Shown one piece after another: positions 50,715 to 58,009 of a stretch of 64,000 bases of DNA. Made by a program: the position numbers and the translations under genes. The first letter of the stretch is position 1. Each line of letters opens with the position of its first letter. The stretch spans positions 124,001 through 188,000 of the forward strand of contig NZ_JANLCN010000003.1 of the NCBI RefSeq assembly GCF_024979255.1, in the 5' to 3' direction. The notes beneath the pieces are model-generated. The model made no database searches. It was not told the DNA's origin and was given only the letters and a program-made list of their open reading frames with translations. Origin of the DNA: Herbiconiux moechotypicola (GTDB lineage: Bacteria > Actinomycetota > Actinomycetes > Actinomycetales > Microbacteriaceae).

Positions 50715-51562
50715 GACTCGAGCGGCACGACGGATCCCTCGAGGATCGTCATCGCGTACCAGTAGTGATATCCGCGCCCCGCCTGGATCGGCCCGAGCTC
50801 CGCCAGCTCCTCGTACTCCGACTCGCCGAACTCGAGCTCGGCGTCGCCCGAGTAGGCACTCCCGACCTCGACATCGCGGAGCGTCAGCGTGGAGAGTTCC
50901 AGCACGGGCGACTCGGCCGGCGCGAGGGTGGGGAACATCCGCAGGTAGAGGTGCGGGATGGTCGCCGGCGGCGGCACGAACCCCTCGGGCTCTGCGGTGT
51001 CGAGCTTCACTGACGCGGTCGCCAGTCGGCGGTTCATGCTGTTGACGTGGGCGTGGAGCGTGTGCCCGGGCTGACGCTGAGGCCCGCCTCGACCCAGCTC
51101 CACCGGGCGAGAGATGTAGGCCGCTCCGAGCTTCTTGGGAAAGCCCTGCACGAGCCCACGGATCTGCGAGAGCTCGGTGCTCACCCACGAGAAGGCGAGG
51201 AAGCCGACCTTCTTCTCCCCCATCATCGCGTGGATGAGCAGGTAGGCCTCGTCGTGCTGGCCCCGGGCCGGATCGGCCTTCATCCTCGGATCGGCGTCGG
51301 CACCGGCGCTCCAGCGGCCGAATCCGAAGCTCGCACCGCCCTCGGCCGTGGGCACCAGGCCTGTGGGGAGGTAGCGGGCGAGTCGTTCGCGATCGGCCGT
51401 GAAGTCGACGACCAGCATCTCGGCCGAGTAGTCCCACGGCGGCGGGGGGAACAGCGAGGTGCGCCCGGAGGGCGACAGCGGCAGGGTGAAGCCGCGGAGT
51501 CCGGTTGCGGAGAGCGCCGGATCGTCGTCGTACTCGACGTGCGCGGGAGTCTCGGTAGTCAC
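50711..51562 (-). CDS. Acetoacetate decarboxylase superfamily protein
   Basis: The product is 283 residues. The Schiff-base lysine region is GLVQGFPKKLGAAYISR (about residue 140), with FGFGRWSAG, YLLIHAMMGEKKVGFLAFS and the C-terminal GYHYWYAMTILEGSVV. The superfamily decarboxylates or otherwise reacts 3-oxo acids through an imine; many members are not true acetoacetate decarboxylases. It is the first gene of the 15-gene operon. GTG start at 51562, with the conserved element C 24 bases upstream. Confidence 0.82.
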   Translation of the reverse strand: MTTETPAHVEYDDDPALSATGLRGFTLPLSPSGRTSLFPPPPWDYSAEMLVVDFTADRERLARYLPTGLVPTAEGGASFGFGRWSAGADADPRMKADPARGQHDEAYLLIHAMMGEKKVGFLAFSWVSTELSQIRGLVQGFPKKLGAAYISRPVELGRGGPQRQPGHTLHAHVNSMNRRLATASVKLDTAEPEGFVPPPATIPHLYLRMFPTLAPAESPVLELSTLTLRDVEVGSAYSGDAELEFGESEYEELAELGPIQAGRGYHYWYAMTILEGSVVPLES

Positions 51563-51585
51563 AGCGGTATTCCATCTCTCTCACG

Positions 51586-51615
51586 AAATTAAGTGCGAGA
51601 TGGATTCTGCAACAT
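51586..51615 (-). promoter_or_regulatory. Conserved regulatory element C (AATTAA-N14-CTGCAA) before the 15-gene operon
   Basis: AATTAA at 51587-51592 and CTGCAA at 51607-51612 are 14 bases apart. TTCTGCAACAT (51605-51615) recurs exactly at 51667-51677, 62 bases away. The region is strongly AT-rich. The element aligns closely with element A and shares boxes with element B. An Lrp-type operator or promoter is inferred. Confidence 0.6.
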
Positions 51616-51666
51616 TTTTTTGAGTTGTGGCGGACTATTACCTAGATATCTACGTCATTCGGGAAT

Positions 51667-51677
51667 TTCTGCAACAT
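51667..51677. repeat. Second copy of TTCTGCAACAT in the operon promoter region
   Basis: This 11-mer is an exact repeat of 51605-51615, spaced 62 bases (about six helical turns). It may be a second regulator contact. It lies 52 bases beyond the stop of the Lrp-type gene. Confidence 0.4.
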
Positions 51678-51728
51678 AGTGTTTACAATTCACCCTGATT
51701 CGGAAACCTGGATGAAACACGATCGCGT

Positions 51729-52712
51729 CTACCAGTTGCCCGTCTGGAACATCGCGGTGCGGAATCTCACCATGCGCACGGAGCGCACGGCCTGGAGCCG
51801 GGAGATGCGCGCGTAGCCCTCGGCGATCTGGGATTCACCGGCGCACAGGAGCTCGACGCTGAGCGGGCGCTGCCCCGTCGACTCGCTGATGTAGGTGACG
51901 TTCGGCATCGTCGCCAGCTCCGCCGCGACCGCCGTCGAGTCGCCGCGGATCTCCATGAGGATGCGGACCGCCGTCACGCCCTCGGCGCTGGTGTCGGGTC
52001 GTGTGCGCAGCTGGATGACCCGCTCGCCGACCAGCCGCATCATCCGCTGCCGGGTAGCGGGCACCGAGAGTCCGGCCGATGCCGCCATGGCGGTGAACGA
52101 CACCCGCGCATCGGTCTCGAGCAGGGCGAGCAGGATGCGATCGATCTCGTCGACCGTCCGTTCGGAGGCCGCGCCCGTGCGCCACGCCAAGGCGTCGAGC
52201 CCGGTCCCGCTCGTGTCGTGCCCGGAGAACGAGAAGACCGGCGCCCAGCTGCGCAGCACGATCGAGGTCCCGAGCGTGTCGACCTCCGCGTCGGTCTGGA
52301 TGTGGCGGTTCACCAGGTCGGCGAGTTCGGCGTTGGTCGACGTGCTCACCTGCACCAGGAGGCGCTCGTAGTCGTCAGCGACGCCGATCCACGCGACCCC
52401 CGGCACCCGGGCGAGTCGCTCGGCGAGCCCGGCGGTGCCGCGGCGGGCGACGATCTCCACGTGGGCGACGACGGGTCGGCCGAGGATGGCGGGATCGATC
52501 AGGGCCACGGTACGCAACAGTCCGCGCTCGACCAGCCGCTCATAGCGCAGTCGCACCCGGGCAGCGGGGAGCATCGTGTCGCGTGCGAGCTTCGCGATCG
52601 ACGCTCGGCCGTCGCGCTGCAGCGCCGCGATCACCTCGAGGTCGGTCGCATCCAGCTCGGGCCACGGGGTGCCCACCCTCGTCGCCGCGGCGGCCTCACT
52701 CACGTCACTCAC
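51729..52712 (-). CDS. Lrp/AsnC family regulator with two tandem HTH-RAM units
   Basis: The product is 327 residues. Unit 1: HTH at about 20-65 (LDATDLEVIAALQRDGRASI) plus RAM domain to about 155. Unit 2: HTH from about 180 (VDEIDRILLALLETDARVSF) plus a second RAM domain (about 235-310). It has the same double architecture as 30629-31582 and lies just upstream of the nucleoside operon in the same direction, so it is the prime candidate regulator. The GTG at 52712 is chosen for GGGAGGA upstream; in-frame GTG 52703 and the upstream 52751 start are alternatives. Confidence 0.85.
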   Translation of the reverse strand: MSDVSEAAAATRVGTPWPELDATDLEVIAALQRDGRASIAKLARDTMLPAARVRLRYERLVERGLLRTVALIDPAILGRPVVAHVEIVARRGTAGLAERLARVPGVAWIGVADDYERLLVQVSTSTNAELADLVNRHIQTDAEVDTLGTSIVLRSWAPVFSFSGHDTSGTGLDALAWRTGAASERTVDEIDRILLALLETDARVSFTAMAASAGLSVPATRQRMMRLVGERVIQLRTRPDTSAEGVTAVRILMEIRGDSTAVAAELATMPNVTYISESTGQRPLSVELLCAGESQIAEGYARISRLQAVRSVRMVRFRTAMFQTGNW

Positions 52713-52783
52713 AGATCCTCCCGACCCTCCGACGGCAGGATACCCTCGCACAAGACGCAGTCTCCGAAAGGACGAGCCACGAC

Positions 52784-53854
52784 ATGCGCGACCAGGTTCA
52801 CCGACGCGCTCCTGAGCAGGAGCAGGACGCGCTCTCGTTGCTGCTGCGGCGGCTTCCCAAGGCCGAGCTGCACCTGCACCTCACGGGATCGTTCTGGCCT
52901 TCCGAGCATGCTCGCCTCCGGGCCGGATCCGGTCGTCCCGTCACCCCGGCCGCCCTCGACCGCGCCTACGACAACCGCGGGCCGGACAAGTTCTTCGCCG
53001 ACCTCGATCGGGCGGCGGCCCACTGGGATGACCGCGATCGACTGGCGACGGCGACCCAGCGCGTGCTGCGGCGGGCGTTCGACCAGGGGTCGCACCACGT
53101 CGAACTGCTGTGCACCCCGTCGCTGACCGTTCGGCAGACGCGGATGGGAACGAGCGACGCGCTTCGCGCGATCGACGAGGGATTCGCGGCCGCCCGCGCC
53201 GAGCTTCCGATCACCGGCGGGATCGTGGTGGAGATGCACCGCCCCGACGGGGCGGCCGAGGCCCACCGCGTGGTCGACGCCGCCATCGCGCTGCGCGACG
53301 CCGGCGTGCGCATCCTAGGTGTGGGGAACGACGGCGACCACCGGCTCGGATCACTGGGCGAGCTGGCCGAACCGTACCGGCAGGCCATCGCCGCCGGCCT
53401 CCGCGCCACCGGTCACGTGATGTCCGTCGAGGAGGTCGCGCTGGCGCTGGAGCTGGGTCTGGACAGGCTCGACCACGGCTGGCCCGCCGTGACCCATCCA
53501 CACCTGCTCGAGCAGATCGTGGAGACGGGCACGGTGCTGACCTTCACCCCGATGGCCTACGCACTGGGAGGCCACCGGGCGTCGATCCACTGGGCTGACG
53601 CCTACCGGGAACTCGCTCTGGCCGGGGTGCCGGTCGTCATCGGCACCGACGATCCCGCCCTCCATCACACCGATCTCACTCACTCCTACGAGCTCGTCGC
53701 CTCGCGCCTGGGCTGGAACGCCCGCGAGGCGTCTGCGGCGGCCAGGGCGTCCTTCGAACGAGCCTGGTGGCAGCCCGACGAGGCCGGCCTGATCGCCGGG
53801 CGCCTGGCCGAGATCGACCGGCTCGACGCCGACCCGTGGGGGCGCAGGGACTGA
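52784..53854 (+). CDS. Adenosine deaminase-like protein with altered active site
   Basis: The product is 356 residues and keeps the deaminase barrel: His30/His32 in ELHLHLTGS, RLDHGWP (His) and VVIGTDDPALHH (Asp). Where deaminases have HAGE, it has HVMS (in ATGHVMSVEE), so the proton-shuttling glutamate is missing. The substrate loop GVGNDGDH is also unusual. It may deaminate poorly, act on a different group or be a binding protein. GAAAGGACGAG precedes the ATG at 52784. It diverges from the Lrp gene across 71 bases and abuts the convergent MmyB gene. Confidence 0.72.
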   Translation: MRDQVHRRAPEQEQDALSLLLRRLPKAELHLHLTGSFWPSEHARLRAGSGRPVTPAALDRAYDNRGPDKFFADLDRAAAHWDDRDRLATATQRVLRRAFDQGSHHVELLCTPSLTVRQTRMGTSDALRAIDEGFAAARAELPITGGIVVEMHRPDGAAEAHRVVDAAIALRDAGVRILGVGNDGDHRLGSLGELAEPYRQAIAAGLRATGHVMSVEEVALALELGLDRLDHGWPAVTHPHLLEQIVETGTVLTFTPMAYALGGHRASIHWADAYRELALAGVPVVIGTDDPALHHTDLTHSYELVASRLGWNAREASAAARASFERAWWQPDEAGLIAGRLAEIDRLDADPWGRRD

Positions 53855-54673
53855 TCAGCCGTCCGCGCGCCGCACGCCGTCCAGCCAGGCGGCCGCCGCG
53901 GTGCCCGGATCGGGGTGGTAGATCACGAGCACGAGGTCGGTGCCGTCGACGAAGAGCCGCTCGCGGCGCAGGATCAGGGTTCCGTTCCCCTCCACGGTCA
54001 CCTGGGCTGCGTCATCCGACCCTGTCGCGCTCACGTCGTGCCGAGCCCACAGTTCGCGGAACCGAGCGCTCTCGGCCGAGAGGTGACGAACGAGGTCCTT
54101 GAAGCGCGGATCGGCGTCGTCGGCGCCGATGTCCGACCGCAGCTGCGCCACCACGCTGGCGGTGTTGTTCTCCCAGTCGGGATGCGCGGAGCGGGCATCC
54201 GGGTCGGTGAAGAGCGACAACAGCCGGTTGGTGCCGACCTCGAGTGACGGCTCCAGCGCGCGAGCGAGCGCGTTCACCGCGAGCACGGTGCGGTACCGGT
54301 CGAGCACGAAGGCGGGAACGCCGATCGTGTCGAGGAGCACCCGGATGCCGTCCGGCACCTCGGACTCGGGCCGGTCTGCCTCGCGCGGCATCGGCGGAGC
54401 CATCCCGGCCAGCAGCCAGAGGTGTGCGCGGGCTTCGGCGTCGAGTCTCAGCGCGCGGGCGAGCGCCTCCAGCACCTGTGCCGACGGGTTGCGATCGCGA
54501 CCTTGCTCGAGGCGGAGGTAGTACTCGGCGCTGATGCCGGCCACGAGAGCCACCTCTTCGCGTCGGAGCCCGGGCACCCTGCGGCGTGAGCCGGAAGCCA
54601 GACCCACCTCGGGCGGCGTGACGAGTTCGCGTCGAGCTCGGAGAAAACCCCCGAGCGCCCGGTCTGCATCCAC
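53855..54673 (-). CDS. XRE regulator with MmyB-type ligand-binding domain
   Basis: The product is 272 residues. Residues 1-85 are an XRE HTH with the MmyB signature RRRVPGLRREEVALVAGISA and EYYLRLEQGRDRNPS. The C-terminal MmyB domain follows (PAFVLDRYRTVLAVNALARA, RFRELWARHDV). MmyB domains bind fatty acids in a PAS-like pocket. It is divergent from two short-chain dehydrogenases, its likely targets. The GTG at 54673 has TACGCT 6 bases upstream and no ribosome site. The stop touches the end of the deaminase-like gene. Confidence 0.9.
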   Translation of the reverse strand: MDADRALGGFLRARRELVTPPEVGLASGSRRRVPGLRREEVALVAGISAEYYLRLEQGRDRNPSAQVLEALARALRLDAEARAHLWLLAGMAPPMPREADRPESEVPDGIRVLLDTIGVPAFVLDRYRTVLAVNALARALEPSLEVGTNRLLSLFTDPDARSAHPDWENNTASVVAQLRSDIGADDADPRFKDLVRHLSAESARFRELWARHDVSATGSDDAAQVTVEGNGTLILRRERLFVDGTDLVLVIYHPDPGTAAAAWLDGVRRADG

Positions 54674-54679
54674 ACCATC

Positions 54680-54685
54680 AGCGTA
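54680..54685 (-). promoter_or_regulatory. -10-like box for a leaderless MmyB-regulator transcript
   Basis: Reading leftward, TACGCT (fits TANNNT) is followed by 6 bases and the GTG start codon. This matches leaderless actinobacterial promoters. The match is weak, so support is mainly positional. Confidence 0.3.
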
Positions 54686-54712
54686 CGACGTGGCCGCTCA
54701 TCCTGTTCCCCG

Positions 54713-54726
54713 CGGTACTGGTACAG
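54713..54726. promoter_or_regulatory. Dyad CGGTACTGGTACAG in the MmyB regulator / SDR divergent promoter
   Basis: CGGTAC and GTACAG are inverted around TG with one mismatch. It lies midway between the MmyB regulator and the first dehydrogenase. Such CTGTAC-like dyads would suit an XRE dimer; assignment is by position. Confidence 0.4.
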
Positions 54727-54807
54727 GAGGGGAAATGGTTCCGGCTGGGCGACGGATCGATGATCTATCGGTGGGCCGAAGGGCGGTCCACCCACAGGAG
54801 GAATTCG

Positions 54808-55644
54808 ATGTCACAACACACCTGGCTCATCACGGGGGCGAGCAGCGGTTTCGGCCGGCTCGTGACCGAGCAACTGCTGGCCGCCGGAGAACGGGTGGCC
54901 GCCACGGCTCGCTCCACCGCCGGCCTCGACGACCTCGCCGAGCGCTACGGCGACCAGCTCTGGCTCTCGACGCTCGACGTGACCGACACGGCGCGCCTGC
55001 GCGACGTGGTGGAGGAGGCCTTCGCCGCCCTCGGCCGGATCGACGTGATCTTCAGCAACGCGGGCTATGGGCTGTTCGGCGCGGCCGAGGAGCTGACCGA
55101 CGACCAGATCGACCAGCAACTGGCGACGAATCTCATCGCGCCGATCCAGTTGCTGCGCGCCGTGGTGCCGCACCTGCGTGAGCAGGGGGGCGGACGCTTC
55201 ATCCAGGTCTCGACCTACGGCGGCCAGGCGACCAATCCCGGGGCCTCGCTGTACCACGCCAGCAAGTGGGGCGTGGAGGGGTTCATGGAGGGCAATGCGC
55301 GCGACCTCGCACCGTTCGGCATCGGCGTGACCATCGTCGAGCCCGGCAGCGCGGCCACGGGCTTCCGCACGGGGAGTTCGAAGCTGCCCGAGCCGCTGGC
55401 CGCCTACGACGGCACCCCCGCGGCGATGAGCCGCGGCATCCAGAACCCTGCTCTGCCGTCGGTCAGCGACCCGGCCAAGGTGGCTTCCGCGATTATCGCG
55501 TCTGTCCAGAGCGAGCCTGCGCCGCTTCGGCTGGTGACCGGCAGCGACTCGCAGCGGTACCTGCGCGACGCCCTCCGCGAGAGGCTCGCCGACATCGAGT
55601 CGCAGGAACTCAGCGCCGCGACCACCGACCTGTCCGCCTCATGA
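54808..55644 (+). CDS. Short-chain dehydrogenase/reductase
   Basis: The product is 278 residues. NAD(P) motif TGASSGFG (about 9-16), NAG in SNAGYGLFG, catalytic Ser in VSTYGG and YxxxK as YHASKWG. The C-terminal region (PGSAATGFRTGSS, later AIIASVQSEPAPLRLVTG) is the classical SDR type seen beside MmyB regulators. Substrate unknown. The ATG at 54808 has a strong AGGAGG 6 bases upstream. It overlaps the next SDR gene as ATGA. Confidence 0.9.
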   Translation: MSQHTWLITGASSGFGRLVTEQLLAAGERVAATARSTAGLDDLAERYGDQLWLSTLDVTDTARLRDVVEEAFAALGRIDVIFSNAGYGLFGAAEELTDDQIDQQLATNLIAPIQLLRAVVPHLREQGGGRFIQVSTYGGQATNPGASLYHASKWGVEGFMEGNARDLAPFGIGVTIVEPGSAATGFRTGSSKLPEPLAAYDGTPAAMSRGIQNPALPSVSDPAKVASAIIASVQSEPAPLRLVTGSDSQRYLRDALRERLADIESQELSAATTDLSAS

Positions 55645-56429
55645 CCGAGGCCTCGACCACGGGGCCCTCGCAGTCCTCCGGTGATCACGGTGCCGCCGTG
55701 GTCACCGGAGGCACACAGGGCATCGGACTGGCGATCGCGAAGGCGCTCGCGGCCCAGGGCAGGCGGGTGGCCGTGCTCGGGCGATCCGTGTCGACGGGCG
55801 AGGCTGCTCGTGCGGAGCTCGGCGATGGGCACCTGTTCGTGAGCTGCGACCTCGGCGACGAGAACGCCATCCCGGCGGCGTTCACCGAGGTCGCCGCAGC
55901 GCTCGGCCCGATCGAGGTGCTCGTGAACAATGCGGGCGTCGGGCGGGCGGCCGGCATCGACGATCTCACCTCGTCGCAGTGGGACCAGCTCATGGCCGTC
56001 GACCTCAAGGCGGCCTGGCTTTGCGCGCGAGCCGCGCTCACCTCGATGGGCAGGGGCGGTTCGATCGTCAACATCGCCTCCATCCACGCGCATCTCACCC
56101 GGCGAGGGCTCTTCCCCTACGCGGCGGCGAAGGCCGGGATGCTCGGACTGACCAGGTCGATGGCTCTCGAACTCGCCGACCGCGGAATCCGGGTGAACGC
56201 CGTGTGCCCCGGATACGTGCGCACTCCCCCGATGGTGGCGCAGTACGAGTCGCGCGACGATCCGGCCGCGGCCTGGTCGCACCTGGAGAGCGTGCAGCCG
56301 CTCGGGCGCGTTGGCGAGCCCTCCGAGATCGCCGCCGTCGTCGCATTCCTCGCGTCGGGCACGGCCTCGTTCGTCACCGGGGCGAGCTGGGACGTGGACG
56401 GCGGGCTGGGCGCCCGGTTCGCATCCTGA
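55641..56429 (+). CDS. Short-chain dehydrogenase/reductase (SDR family, FabG-like)
   Basis: The product is 262 residues. TGGTQGIGLAIA binds NAD(P). The catalytic set is NNAG, Ser in NIASIHAHL and Tyr-Lys in YAAAKAGML. The C-terminal ASFVTGASWDVDGG is the usual FabG-like end. It is translationally coupled to the upstream SDR (ATGA at 55641-55644), so the two probably act on the same molecule. It converges with the HTH-less MmyB gene. Confidence 0.9.
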   Translation: MTEASTTGPSQSSGDHGAAVVTGGTQGIGLAIAKALAAQGRRVAVLGRSVSTGEAARAELGDGHLFVSCDLGDENAIPAAFTEVAAALGPIEVLVNNAGVGRAAGIDDLTSSQWDQLMAVDLKAAWLCARAALTSMGRGGSIVNIASIHAHLTRRGLFPYAAAKAGMLGLTRSMALELADRGIRVNAVCPGYVRTPPMVAQYESRDDPAAAWSHLESVQPLGRVGEPSEIAAVVAFLASGTASFVTGASWDVDGGLGARFAS

Positions 56430-56438
56430 CCCCTCGGC

Positions 56439-56996
56439 TCACGGCTGCGACGTCAGCCGGCGCAGCGCCTCCTCACCGGCCAGGTCGGGCGCGTGCCAGA
56501 TGGCGAGGGTCTCACCCGATCGGCCGGCGAGGGGAAAGAGGTGGTAGCGCAGCAGGAACTCTCCGACGACAGGGCTCGAGAAGACGAACTCCCCCGCGGG
56601 GCTGGAGGCGGGCTCCGCCGCCCACGCCGAGGCGAAGTCAGGGCTCAACGTCGCGAGCTCGCCCACGAGGTCGAGATACTTCTCGTCCTCGAGGTGACGG
56701 TGGAGCGACTCCCTGAGCAGCGCGGCGACCTGGTCGCGCTTGGCCGACCAGTCGCGCGCGTTCGTGTCGGCTGTCGACGGGAGGAAGGTGAACCGTGCCA
56801 GATTGCTGCCCACGGCGAAACCGGGGGCGACCACGACGGCGGCCGCATTGGATGCCACAACCGTCAGATGCCTGTCGTACACGAAGGCAGGATGCACCGG
56901 GAGCGAGTCGATCAACTCGACCACGTCTGCCCGGTGCCCTTCGTTCGGCTCGCTCTCGGTCACCGTGCACACGCTACGTTCGCGCGGCTCCCGCAT
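56439..56996 (-). CDS. Stand-alone MmyB ligand-binding domain, HTH missing
   Basis: The product is about 185 residues and consists only of the MmyB domain: VELIDSLPVHPAFVYDRHLT, VASNAAAVVVAP, ARFTFLPS and RYHLFPLAGRSGETLAIWHA. The XRE half found in its relatives (53855-54673 and 57031-57906) is absent. Start is uncertain: ATG 56996 or GTG 56963 (MTESEPNEGH). It could be a truncated remnant or a ligand sensor without DNA binding. It lies 34 bases downstream of the intact MmyB regulator on the same strand. Confidence 0.6.
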   Translation of the reverse strand: MREPRERSVCTVTESEPNEGHRADVVELIDSLPVHPAFVYDRHLTVVASNAAAVVVAPGFAVGSNLARFTFLPSTADTNARDWSAKRDQVAALLRESLHRHLEDEKYLDLVGELATLSPDFASAWAAEPASSPAGEFVFSSPVVGEFLLRYHLFPLAGRSGETLAIWHAPDLAGEEALRRLTSQP

Positions 56997-57030
56997 CGTG
57001 TCCCCGAGAGGAACACGGAGTCGAGATCGC

Positions 57031-57906
57031 TCACGCGATAGCCGCGTCGCGCGGCCGGATGCGCTCCCCGGCACCCGCCCTGGTGTTGACCTCGGCGCTC
57101 AGGAGCGCGCGGACGGCGTCGGCAGCGACGGTGTCGGCCTCGGCGTGCAGCACGGTCAGCACGTGGCGACGGTGGCCCGGGATGAGCAGGGTCTGCCGGG
57201 TGAAGTCGAGCAGCCCGAAGCCCTGGAGGGTCAGCCGCGCGGGGCTCACGTAGTGCGGATGCGCCTCGTGACGCGCCCAGAGCCGGCGGAAATCGGGGTC
57301 GCGCATGGCCAGAACGCCCACGATGCGCTGCAGCTCGCGGTCGTCGGGGTCGCTGTTGAATCGCAGCGAGGCCACTGTACGGCGCGCCGTCTCCTCCCAG
57401 TCGCGGTCCATCTCCCGCCACGCAGATCCGAACACCGCGATCGGCACGCTGATGCCGGGTTCCAGAATCCCCGGCAGCAGCGCCGCCGCCAGCGGATTCG
57501 ACATCACCACCGTCTGATTGCGGTCGACGATGTAGGCGGGGGTCTGCGCCCACTGCTCGAGCATCGAGCCGAGGCTGCGATCCATCTCCTCGGTGAGTCT
57601 CCTGGGGTCGTCGGCACGCGAGCCACCCGCCTGGAACTCGACCAGGCGACGCATGTAGGCGACAGCCGCGTTGTCGAGTTTCATCGCCCGTGTGAGAGCG
57701 AACAGCACCTGCTCGGACGGCTGCCGGTCACGCCCCTGTTCCAGGCGCAGGTAATACTCCTGGCTGATACCCGCGAGGCGCGCCACCTCGTCGCGCCGGA
57801 GACCCTCCACGCGTCGGCCGGGAAGCGCCGTGAGCCCGACGTCGGCCGGCTGCAGGGCGGCCCGTCGTGCTCTCAGGTAGTCTCCGAGCGGTGAACTGCT
57901 GACCAT
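57031..57906 (-). CDS. XRE regulator with MmyB-type ligand-binding domain
   Basis: The product is 291 residues. The HTH (1-80) has RRVEGLRRDEVARLAGISQE and YYLRLEQGRDRQPSEQVL. The MmyB domain follows (AYIVDRNQTVVMSNPLAAAL, DFRRLWARHEAHPHYVSPAR). The ATG at 57906 is chosen because GGAGGG lies 8 bases upstream; the frame is open further. No divergent dehydrogenase is next to it, so its target may be the HTH-less copy or a distant gene. Confidence 0.88.
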   Translation of the reverse strand: MVSSSPLGDYLRARRAALQPADVGLTALPGRRVEGLRRDEVARLAGISQEYYLRLEQGRDRQPSEQVLFALTRAMKLDNAAVAYMRRLVEFQAGGSRADDPRRLTEEMDRSLGSMLEQWAQTPAYIVDRNQTVVMSNPLAAALLPGILEPGISVPIAVFGSAWREMDRDWEETARRTVASLRFNSDPDDRELQRIVGVLAMRDPDFRRLWARHEAHPHYVSPARLTLQGFGLLDFTRQTLLIPGHRRHVLTVLHAEADTVAADAVRALLSAEVNTRAGAGERIRPRDAAIA

Positions 57907-58009
57907 GATCGGTCTCCCTCCTCGACCGATTCCCGGCCATGAGACCACGACACCAGAACGCCCCGCAGAAGACCATGCAGATGGCAGGCAGTTTGTTCTG
58001 CCCGCTCCG

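Noticed and set aside
25500-53900. The island as a mobile element or prophage
   Set aside because: No integrase, transposase, tRNA or direct repeats were seen at either end, and base composition is like the flanks apart from short AT-rich promoters.
57987-58002. A GGCAG-N6-CTGCC hairpin after the STAND gene as a terminator
   Set aside because: The stem has only five pairs and no T-run; too weak to list as a feature.
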